DNA of 64,000 nt from Aphelocoma coerulescens (lineage: Eukaryota; Chordata; Aves; Passeriformes; Corvidae), in NCBI RefSeq assembly GCF_041296385.1, contig NC_091014.1, positions 50,548,078 to 50,612,077 on the forward strand, in the 5' to 3' direction. The translations under genes and the position numbers were made by a program. Positions 35,101-46,032 of the stretch are shown piece by piece. The notes under the pieces are model-generated. The model had not been told where the DNA came from. It worked only from the letters and a program-made list of their open reading frames with translations, and made no database searches. Each line of letters starts with the position of its first letter. Positions within the stretch are counted from its first letter, which is position 1.

Positions 35101-38100
35101 GACACTAAGCTATGAGAAACCCCTAAAAATTAGGTGGCCATAGTTTTAATGAGGATTTGATTATGCCTTTTGGGTGTCTTAGGTTGACATTGTTTTATAT
35201 CGGAAGATGGTAAATGCGTTTCAAAGTATGTTTCCCCAGAACTTCTCAGAAAGTCTAGTGTCAGTTTTGAGGTGAGATCTGAAGAGCATTATAGGGAAGA
35301 TTGATGCCTCCCTTCCACTGGAGGAGTTCAGATTACTTGTTCAGGTGGTGAGAGGCTCACTGAATTCTTCCCTCCCAGCTTAATATGCAACTGCTACCTC
35401 CCATAAAGGTTGGAGGGGTCTTTAGCATTCTGTGCTCTCAGTCTCTTGTTAGTGACACTTAATTTTGTGAAAATAATTAAACTTCCACCAGATATGCAAC
35501 TGGAACCTACCAGGGAATGGGGCAAAGAAAATCCTGCCATTCAAAAGGCTAATCTGACCACCAGGTGAAGAATATTTCTCTTGTGATCTGTCTCAGTGAT
35601 TAAGTCATTTTGACAAACACGTCAGCATGTGTTTGACTCAAATACTAATTTACTTTCTTTTCATATAAAAATATAACCTATGTGTTATCTACTTTAGAGA
35701 GTTCTTGAAAGCTTAAACTGTATGTGAAAGCAAACTACCAGCTCTGTCAACCTGACCAGCTATAACTTTTTTTCTTTACAGATATTCCAAACCTAGGCAT
35801 ATTCATAGAGTGGATGTTTTTTCTGATCTCAACAAGAACAAAATCATGTTTTTATTGTCAGTGATCACAGCTATTCTTTCAATACTTTCTGGTTTGTTTG
35901 CCTACTCATAAATCAGTGAGTCATATAGCCCCAGTGCTCTCAATAAACTGATTTCTTGTCTGAAAGTTGTGTCTTTTCTCTCGGTTCATGGCTCCATGAA
36001 ACAATGATCCAACTCCAAGTCTTGCCTCATACAAACTTAATGCATAACATGTGAAAAGAACTTTTTGAGGAGCTAGTATCCCTCTAGAGTTAACAGCCTA
36101 CTTCGTTTCTAGGAATCCCTGTCTGTAAGCAACTTAATCTCCTCTTTAAATACTGTGCAAACACAAACTTGGACAACGCTAAGGGGATAGTTATTAATTG
36201 CTGGTATTTAAAATCAAGGGGAAGAATACAATGCAGTACAGTAAGTACATACTCAGCTATAGTATAACCCAGGGCAGTGTATGTTTTTCTCATTATGCTT
36301 CTCCGCCCACATCCCACATTTTCTCATCCAAATCACGGCTGGGGTCAGCCACAGATAGGTTAGTAAGAAGTTCTTCAATTTTAGCCTGGCTGCCCGTGCT
36401 AGAACCAGTTGACACAAGGACTGCTGTGGTAGGACAGGAGTAATCACCTCTTTAGTAACCTTTTGTCACATGCTGTGACATGACCAAACTGCTGAAGCTC
36501 AGCCTTTTCCCAGTAGGGCACACCTTGCAGGTAATTGTGCTGTCAGTCTGCTCCATGGCAGTTGTCAGCGCTCTGCAGACTGAGACATGCAGACCTCCTG
36601 TAAGGAGGACATACCATGCTCTAAACTTTAAAACTCTATATAAGATGAAGATGAGCCATGAAAAACTAATTTGACTCTATTTATCATCTTAATTCCAAAG
36701 TTATCTGAGAGGAAAGGTACCAATTAAAGGTGAATGCTGCACCAGAGCTAAGTTTTCTTAAGGAAGTACATTGGTCAGAATATTAGATAAGCACCTTTTA
36801 CAGCTTTGATGGTTCAGTCATGTCAACATTTAGAAAGCAATGCCTAATAAAACTCCATTAGGCCACCTGGTCCTGTTTTTTATAGGAGTACAACAGAACC
36901 ATGGTTATTCTTCCAGCAGTTTGCATGTTTTGAGACCTGAGCTTTTTTTTTTGTGCATGAAAGTAGATGCACCTCGAAAAACAGGTACTGTACCTTTTAA
37001 ACTATTTTTAAATAAAATCCATAGTGGCATTTTCATTTAAATTACTAAATTTAAAAAAACCTTGAATTTTAATGAGATCTTGAAGATGAAAAATTAACTC
37101 CCTTGTCTTTACTAAGATCTCAGCTGAGACAACTCACTGTTTACCTGTCCTGAGGTGAGAATGTATGACTTCACTCTAGTAGGAAAGGTCTGAGAGTGCT
37201 CCCTCTGACTTCTGTGCCTTTGAAGTAGGCCTGAGATGAGTCAAGGTATATACACTCAGAAGAATGAGGAAAGCTATATATTACACAGAAGGAAGTCAGT
37301 CCAATGTCTAGGTTCCTATCTGCAAAGAGCAGGAGTGAAGAAGCAAGCAACCAGCAACTCACTTCTCTCTTGTCCCTGATTTTGGCCAAGTCTTTTACAG
37401 GAATGGGAAGTAGCTGGCTACCCACCTAATCTCAATGCTCTTACTCTGCTGCTTCTATGCTGGGGAGTGAAGAAAGTGATGACTCACCATGCCAGTAAAA
37501 TGAATGTGTTGCTTCTGAAGGACAATGAGATGTCCGCATGTATATGGCAGACCCTACTGTTAGGCATCACCTTGTGCATCTGTCTCCATGGTACCCTACC
37601 CTATTCTCTCAAGGAATTTTTCATTACCTTCTACTCTGTCTAGGCATAGCTTTACTCTTAAATCTTTTCCAAATTTCTGACAGAATACACCTGAGAGATT
37701 AAGCATGGAAGCATCTGGGCACATTTGGTAGAAACTGGTGTGTGTCCCCCTGGTTTTTTTGTATCATAATATTGTACATAGTGTTTTCCACAGTGTAGGT
37801 CTAATAATCAACATAGAAGTCCTGTGTGGAAACATGCAGAATGGAACTGTCTCTCAGAGAAGATGAGTTTTCATTGACCTCAGGAGAAGTTGGAAATGCT
37901 CAATTGTTTTGGAAATCATGCTACTTTCATGGGATCCCAAGCAAATATAAACACCTAAAAGTTTCAAATTTTGTGGCTTTTAGACATTACACTGGTTTGT
38001 GTACTAGTCAGGAGAAATAGTGCTAGGAATGGACTAACACTGAGCATATCCTACCTTCTTCTGCTGTCAATCTGACAACTGCACAGTACATTTTAAGGCC

Positions 38101-38500
38101 CAGCATACAACACGTTTGCATAAGACAAATTATAAGCACTTCAGGCAAGCATGACACCATACACTATCGGTGGAAATGTTTGGGGCATATCCATTCTGAA
38201 GCTTTCCGTGCAAAAATTAATTTTGGTTTCCCAAGTATGATACCAACACAAAGAAAGTAAGGAGGAGAAAACAAAATGAAAGTAGGCTAAAATAAAAGTC
38301 AGCACCTGATTTATATGCTTTATCAAAATATGGCACCTACCAGAGGCTGACTGGCTACAGTTTAAAATAACCTATTTAAGATGAGGCAATTTATCATTCC
38401 TTAAAGCCCCACAAATGCTGGATTATTAGGAGTAAAACAAACTGGGTCTACCCAGGGCTTTAAGTCCACGGCTGGCCTGCTAGCAGGAAATTCTCATAGT
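29121..38500. other. Intergenic spacer, first part
   Basis: This is AT-rich, non-coding sequence between the two CpG islands. Open frames are short and lack similarity or splice context. Minor structure includes an 11-bp doublet 'tctgtcctcag' (30,038-30,059), a TCCA tetranucleotide run (about 31,203-31,219) and an inverted repeat (34,875-34,885 with 34,950-34,960). No transposon or RNA gene was recognised. Confidence 0.7.
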
Positions 38501-41500
38501 CATACACTTATGTACCAATGATTTTAAAATGTTGCTGAGGAAAGCATAGTACAATTTTAAAATTCATATGGAAGAATAAGAAAATGTATATTAAAATAGA
38601 AAAGTATCTACCGTTCTTTAGGTGTCTTGGTTAATCCATAAAATTTGGTCAGGATACCAGCTTGGTCTCTGCTCCCCCTGGATATGTTCCCAACCTGTAG
38701 TGGCTCTTGGCCTGGTCCCATCATGGTGCAGTGCTGGAGGAAAGATGGAGCAGAAGGGGAAAGGGGGCAGAGCAGCACAAGGCACACAGCACAACCTTCC
38801 CTCTGTTGGCATGTCAAGCACAGGCTAAGAAGCAGAAATGTTCTCTATCAGAATATAAGAGCCAAATTTCTCTGTACAACAAGCAAATCTGCGTCCTACA
38901 GAGTCTCAGTTACAGTGCTGCCTATATGCAAAACTGATCTTATTATTCTGGGATCTCTAATTTGTCATCATTACAGCTGGTTTCCTGTGGCTCCTTAAGG
39001 AACATATTCATATTTCTGATTAATAAATGCTTTGACTTTCCTACATAATCTATTATTTTGTCTATCTAACCTATCTAATTTCAGGCTTGTCTCTCTATCA
39101 GCATTATTTATATAGCATAAAATTAGCTGCAGTAGCTCACATTCCTTTTGGCAAAAGGAAATATATCCGTCTGGAAAATTGCAAGGTTGCAGCTGGAGCT
39201 TGGCTGGTGCAATATATTTACAAGTGTCAAAGTTCATGCCAACTCTTTAATGCAACGTCATACTTTCTTGACAGGTGAACTCCTGTCACACCTGGCTTAT
39301 GTGGAACATGAGTTCCAACACAAGAAAAAGTCAGTGGAAGTTCTTGTAACAGACAGTTCCTGTTTATACAGCAGCCATGGAATCAATATGCAGGATAAAG
39401 TATTGCATTTTCTCAAGTCATGCACTTTTTATTTCATCTCAGCAAATCCCATACGGCTGAGGCATTTTTATAAGAATGTGAGCAATTTTGAGCTCTGTGG
39501 AAAATGCTGAGTGCTGTTGGATGAAGGAAGAGAAGGGCAGAAGAGGAAAAATACAGTCCTTTGAATGCACTAATATAGAAAGCAATTAAGGAATATGACA
39601 ATAATGAGCAATCATTCTGTCTCGTAATGTATGTTTTGCTTTAAAGAGCAGGTGATGGCTCCTTGAAAACAATAATAAGTAACATAATGAAGCCCTGTCT
39701 ACACAGGCATGTTACTTCAAATATTTCAGATGAGTTGGCTTGAGCATATTCATAATGATTGTTTTAAAGTGGCTGGGCTTTCTTTTTTTTCATGAATGAA
39801 ACCCAGGCTCACCAGCCCTCAGCTATGAGCTGCATCCAGTTTATGAGAGGATTCTGCCCATTTTTGAATGATTTTCCCTCATTGTATAGTGTGATAAGGT
39901 TTATTTGCTGTCTGGCCCCTGAGTGCCCTCTTCTGTTACAAGATTATCCGGATCAAGTATGTTACCATTCTTGCTGAATGCTGATGGCTTCCTTTGCAAT
40001 TCCAGTATATGTGTGTTCCTCCAGATGCACACATTTTTTTTGAGCACCACCTCTTTCCCTCCCCTGATATTGTCTCATGGGTTGTGTATCAGTACATTCA
40101 GCCCCAATTTATAGCACTGCCTCAAATATTATTATTTGTGACTGCTGGTCAAACTGAATGCAAGAGAGGGACATTCCTGAGAAATGGACCACTGCTACCA
40201 TAAAGCAAAGTAACACTGGCATTTCTACAAGACCTGAAGGATGTCAACAGGACCGCCAGGACTTCTAACTGGCCAGAATAGGATATGAAAGACTGATCCG
40301 TGGAAAGTCACTGCTGAACCCCACTATTGTAATGGACCCAGGTGACTTACCACAGCTGTCAAAAGATGTCACTTCAAATACGGAGTTGTAAAGCTAATAT
40401 TTTTTTCAAACCACCGAGCTGAAATGCAAAGACTGAGGTTATGAGAAAGCTGTTTGAAATCCAGATAGGTGGTTAGCCTAAATGCTGTTGAGAGAAGTAT
40501 TCCTATCATGTCCTATATTATGTCATAGCTCTGCATCTCTAAGCCAGGTGGTATCTGGATGCTATCACTGGCAGGGAAAAATGAACTGTATGAACCATAA
40601 GCCTGTTTCCACCTGTTTGGTGCCACCTTCTCTACTGTGGTCATCGTGGTGCTCCACAAACAAGAACTCAAACTTTTGTCCCCACCTTGCACTGCTTGCT
40701 ACGCCTCTGGGCTCACTGCTGCTCTTCCTGCCACTCAAATAACATGGCAGCATCCTCTGAGTTAAAAGGAATACAGATTGTGGGGCAGGCATAGTTATTG
40801 CAACAGCAAATGCAGGGGGGAAAAAAAAGGCAGTAGCAGATATACTTTGGCTTATAATTTGTTCAGCATTCTTTAGCTTCCTTTCACATTTTATTAGATG
40901 AATTACTAAAATTAGACATTTCAAAATGCTGAGATTATAAAACACTTGTAATCAAACCTTTAGCAATATAAAATTCTTGAATTCAGGCCAATTGCTCTAC
41001 AGTCTGTTCCCTTCTAGTGCACATGATGCTGATCTGTGTCTGTTACAGGAGATCTTAGGGCAAAGATTGTGCTCCATTTTTACTATGCACAGAGCAAAGC
41101 AATCCAGCCCTCTTGGTTTCTTATCTGTATGGTCTCTCTCACTTCTGCAGCTGAATTTACTTCACTACCTTTCTAGGCAATGCCACACATCTTTCTGATT
41201 TATCCATTGCCTTTTGCAGTAAGACTTTTTCTCGGCTCTTGGAAACATACTTCAAGGTAACATTGCTACAGAGGTGAACATAAAACTACAAACTCGAGTC
41301 CTGTTACTGTTCAGTAGCAGGATACTATCTCTCTCATTAGCCCAGCAGCTTCTTCCCTTCTTCCCATTTCGAGACCAGCACGTGATTTCTACAGAAAGGA
41401 GATGTAGAGAGAGAGGCTTCTAATTTTTTACATACTATAGGGTTCCCCAAGAATAACCACTTCCTAGGGAAGCCCAAACTGGAAAAACAGATGTGAATGT

Positions 41501-44500
41501 TATTCCAAAATTGATAAAAAAAGTATGAAGCCTATGATCATTGGCACTGAGTTCAGTGCAGAAATAACAAATAATTGCAATTTATCTCTGACAATAAAGG
41601 CCCCGTTATGATGAAGAACTTTAGCCTAACAAGTTGTTTAATGCATAAAAAATATTTCAAAAAGGAAAAGGAGGATAGCAAAGAGAAGTTCAAGGATTCT
41701 GTGAATGGATTTCAGCACAGGAGCCAGAAGGCAAAAAAAAAAAGAGCTGGAAGGATGCTTATAACAACTTCTTTTTATAACAACTTGTGTTAACTTGGAC
41801 ATGAGTGTCTAGATTCAGAGGAGTTTGGGACAAGGGAAAAAAAAACCACGCAGGAAGATTTGCTGTAAATTGTGAAAAAACCCCAGTCCTCTGAAGAATA
41901 TTAAGATGTTATATCACCACTTCAAGTGCACTATGAGGTTAACAAATAGTGAGAGCTTCCTGGAGGTTCCCACTACACTCTTTACAGAAAAGAGGAGTGA
42001 TTTCTGCTTTCATTTGCAAAGATAAGTACACTTACCAGATAAGGGGTGCTGTGCCAGAGTTACGCTGAATAAGCAAAGGTTGTAATGAAAAAAATTGGCT
42101 GAAGCATCCCGCTGAAGTTCTCATTTACCTCTAATAATTCAAAAACATAACAAAGATACATCTCTCTCATATCTTCAGCTATAATACATTCATTTTTTCA
42201 CCACTCTATTCTCTCATTTAAGAAAGAGCAGGGCAATTTGCTCATCCTGTTTCCCTGAGCAGCATGGAGATCTCCTTCTCATCTCATGTATTTCCAACAA
42301 GACATAGTGAACATCTGCCACTTGCAGCAAATATCAGATCAGAGTGTTTGTAAGGCTCCTCCACCTGCCCTTAATTTCCCAACAAAGCCCTTCGTTATTA
42401 TTCTACAGTTAGTCAGAACAGTCATGCAGTTCCTTTCTCCAGTGCATTTGCCAAGTAAAAGGCATCATTAGTCAGAGAAGCAGAAAGATGTTTGGACCTC
42501 CTAGAGTGACAAAAGGAGTGGACACATCAATAACATCCATTGCAGTCGGCAGAGACATTCTTATTTCTGTTTCCGTAACTAAGGCTGAATTTCTAAAAAA
42601 CCTGTTATCAACCATTGTATATCATTCTGTAATAATATCTGTGAACTTTCTGTAGCGATCCATGAGGCTTTGCCGAAGCTTGAGAGAAATATTTTTTTCT
42701 ATTTATGAAACCCAATTTTCAGTCTGAAATATAGGCACCTACATTCAGCCAATGCTGCCAGCAGAGCTTGGGGTCATGAGCTTTACAAATCTGGAAGTAT
42801 TTTCTCAGTACCAGCACAGTGAAATATGCATGTGATAAATATTTCCAGCACATATTGGTAGACCATTATCAATCCCAGTGAGCAGCAAGTCCACACGTAG
42901 AGGTGCTGCTGTATTGGTTTTTTGTTGCTGAATATTCAGACTGCAGTCTATACAAATGCTTTGCAACATTTACCATCCTGAAGTCCCAGCATAATTACTC
43001 TTTCTCTCAACCAAGCATGGAATCACTTGATCTCCACCTCCTCCTTTCCTGCCGGTATCAGTACACCACCGTCATGTCTCTTTCTAGTCCATTCTCAGGA
43101 CCCTCCATTGTTTCCTCCAAACGGGTTGGCAGCCACTTGAAATGGTGGCGGCTTAACACTGGAGGACTCCTAAAAGTAGCTTAGTTTCACACCAAACTGC
43201 AGAATCCTAGTAGGTTCCTATATTTGTTCCACAGGACAGTGACTGTGGATCATTGCCCGGGAGAACAACTTCCCAGTACATGGTGTGAATCAATGCACGA
43301 CAGTGTATGCAACAAATCTCAGGGAACTGGGGGTTGAATCACAATACCTAAATCATGCAGATAGACATTTTTACTCTAGCTAGTACACATTGGTTATTTC
43401 CAAGAAAATGTATTCCAAAAGCTTTTCTTTATAAACATCGAAATAATTTCTTAGAAACAATCCTGCTGAGTTATCAGACCCATTCAAAACAAATGAAACC
43501 CAAACATTTCCAAAAGTAAATAAGGTGTCAAAATGCGGTTAAGTTATGAAAGCCATTACGATTACTTAAAAGTAATAAAATAATTAATTTAAGGGCATCT
43601 TAAAACTTTAAAATGGCCACATGATGGCCTAGTGAATTATTCTTACCAGATTAAAGAAGAGGTGGAAGCAGGGCTATGGACAACCTTTGGTAACATCAGC
43701 CAGAGTATCTTCAGCCATGTAGATTTTTTCCTGCACTATTATTGGATGCTGCTGCTATCTGTGTTCATACAGGTCTCAGCAAAGTGATTTGAACAGACTT
43801 TTACTAAGGGAAAGACTCCTTAATTCTGAATTAAAAGAAATCACAGAATTCACTTTATATTAACAGCCTCAATTCTGACTCAAAAGTGCAGCTTTTAGTT
43901 ATATTATTTTTAACCTTTCTTTCCAAGGCAGAGTACTTGCTTTTATTCAACAGGAAATGTTGCTGGGTATTAGGTGTGTCAACAATTACATTACTTATAT
44001 AAGTTACTTACATAATAGGTATTTCTGAAATCTAATAGTTTATATATCAATTGATTGGAGAATGTGAAAATAATAAAGTTTTTGAGAAATACATTGTTAT
44101 ATACATACAATCACCTGAATTTGATTAATATATACTAATTACTTAACAATGATTTATTAAGCATATGTTACAGTGAAACACGGAATTTCTCACATATATA
44201 GCTGTTTACATTCCATTTTACGTTTTGCTTTCAGAATAACATTGCATTTGAGTTCACATGTCATGACTACTACTGAGAATAGGGTATCTTTTTATACAGA
44301 CCTGGGTCTTGCCTACAGCAAGAAGTAGTAAGAGTTAATTTATAGAGCTTTCCTGTGGGGGAGATACATATATCAGTCTAAAATTTAATATGCACAAGGT
44401 AACATTAACTTGTTTTAGGAAGGAGATAAGCTACGTCAACACGAGTTCCACTGCTAGTAAAACAGGCATATTGTACAAAGCTGTACTAGTGTAACACTTC

Positions 44501-44900
44501 AAACTAAGAAACAAAAGTAAAGAAGATCCATGCCACTAAATGTAATAGTTGTGCCAGTGCACTCGGTGATGAACACCTCCCTTTGCTATAATTTGCTGAA
44601 TTAAGTAAAATTTTCAGGTGAATATTGTCATGGCCAAAGTAGTAATAGTTTGTGCACTAGAGATAACTGATAATTAAACACCCAGGATGAGGCTGTCTGG
44701 AGAGCTAAGGATGCCAGGGCAGGAAAGCCACAAGAGAGCTATGAAGACGATGCGTAAAAGCCCTCTTGCCTGTTAGCTGAGGCGATGAGATCCTTTGTGC
44801 GGCATCGGGAATCACAGGAGAAAGAAAGGGATATGGGTGCAATTTAAACAGGTCCATGGCCCAGGGTGTCCGTGGTAGAAAGAGACAGAAGCAATATAAT
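38501..44900. other. Intergenic spacer, second part
   Basis: I recognise no gene here. A somewhat GC-richer stretch at 38,600-38,830 opens several overlapping short frames on both strands without any family similarity. An AT-rich patch around 43,540-43,610 has clustered TAAT-type motifs. Identity as regulatory DNA cannot be judged from sequence alone. Confidence 0.65.
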
Positions 44901-44918
44901 TTCCCTGAGTTTTTACAA

Positions 44919-44958
44919 AATAAAAAGTTTTTCTGACCAAAAAAAAAAAAAAAAAAAA
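44919..44958 (+). other. AATAAA signal followed by A20 tract
   Basis: AATAAA at 44,919-44,924 is followed 14 bases later by 20 consecutive A residues (44,939-44,958). This is the arrangement expected at the 3' end of a retroposed polyadenylated RNA. The upstream sequence was not recognised as any gene, so a plain A-run is the alternative. Confidence 0.4.
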
Positions 44959-45563
44959 GGGGAGAATAAAGCGAAAGAAGGGAAGGGTGAGGCGGGAGGT
45001 GTCGCGAGGGTTCTCTCCCGGGGAGCGCGGCTGGCGGGCAGGCTGGGGCGCTGGCACGGCCGGGACCGGCGCAGCGCCCGGGCACAGTGGCGCTGCCCCG
45101 GTGGGTGAGGGGCGGGCGCGCCGTCAGACACAGCTGCCCGTGGCGGCCTGCGCGGGAGCCGCGGCCAGCCCCGACCGAGCCGCCGTGACAGCCGCCTCAG
45201 GTGTTCCTGGGAGAACACAGCACAGCTCCTCCCCTGGCGCTGTAGCCAACAACCGGCAAGGTCCGACGGGGAGTACACGGGGTCGCTTCGACCTGGCAGG
45301 GGGAATACACCCCAAAGCAACACCAGTGACAGGAAAAAAATATTTTTAAAGAAACCAACCCAGTGCTTGAAAACCGCGCGGTTTAATGTCCAGCAACAGG
45401 TGGCTGAAGTTGCAGCGAGTTAACGGACGGGAACTCCCCGGAGCAGGGCAGTGGGACAGGAGAACTTCGGAGCCCTGACCTAAAGGAAGGGGACCGTGCG
45501 CCGGCACCGCCGGCGCCGCCGCCGCCTCCACCTCCTCCTGCGCTACCCGGGCCACGGCCGCCG

Positions 45564-45575
45564 CCTACAAGTCCC
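45564..45575 (+). promoter_or_regulatory. ZNF143-like site in the second island
   Basis: The plus strand reads CCTACAAGTCCC and is followed by GTCGTGCC, close to the extended ZNF143 element CTACAANTCCCNNCATGC. It lies about 125-135 bp upstream of the YY1-like site, a typical promoter spacing. Confidence 0.5.
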
Positions 45576-45689
45576 GTCGTGCCCCGCGCCGTCGCGGCCG
45601 CTGCCGTCGCGCCCCGTCCCCCCTCCCGCGCCGCTCCCCGCCCACTGCCGGCAGCGCACGCGCAGCGGGGGCGGCGTCCGGGGCAAGTC

Positions 45690-46032
45690 TCCCCAATGTA
45701 AGATGGTGGCCGGGCTGGCAGCGGAGCGCCCCGAGCTCGGAGATCGCCCGTCCCTCGCGTAAAGGTCGTCGGAGCAGCCGCCCGAGTACCCGGCTGGCCG
45801 CCGCTGCACGTCCCGCCCCAGGAGCGCCGCTGCGGGTTTCTCCCCTCCGCTTCTCTCTCTCTTTCCTCGTCGCCTCTCTCCTTCCCTCCCCACCCTTCTC
45901 CTTTTCCCCTCGCCTCCTTTCCCGCACGCTCACTCACTCACCCACCCGCCCGGCCGCCCCCGCCGCGCCGGGCAGCCTGAGAGGGAGAGACGCGCACACG
46001 CACCGCGGGCCGGGCAGGCAGGAGGAAGGCGG
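45690..46032 (+). other. CNOT4: Candidate non-coding first exon of CNOT4
   Basis: A YY1-like element at 45,700-45,711 suggests transcription begins nearby. A CT-rich leader follows, and the stretch ends with the strong donor GGCGG|GTGAGTG at 46,033. No long, convincing frame runs through it, in keeping with a 5' UTR exon. CNOT4 encodes a RING-finger E3 ubiquitin ligase with an RRM, associated with the CCR4-NOT deadenylase. Its first coding exon, with the C4C4 RING motif, was not found in the window. The start is approximate. Confidence 0.5.

Noticed and set aside
38600..38998. GC-richer stretch with several overlapping frames of 67-117 codons.
   Set aside because: The frames overlap on both strands, have no recognised domain and no clear splice sites. 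It is left as unexplained intergenic sequence.
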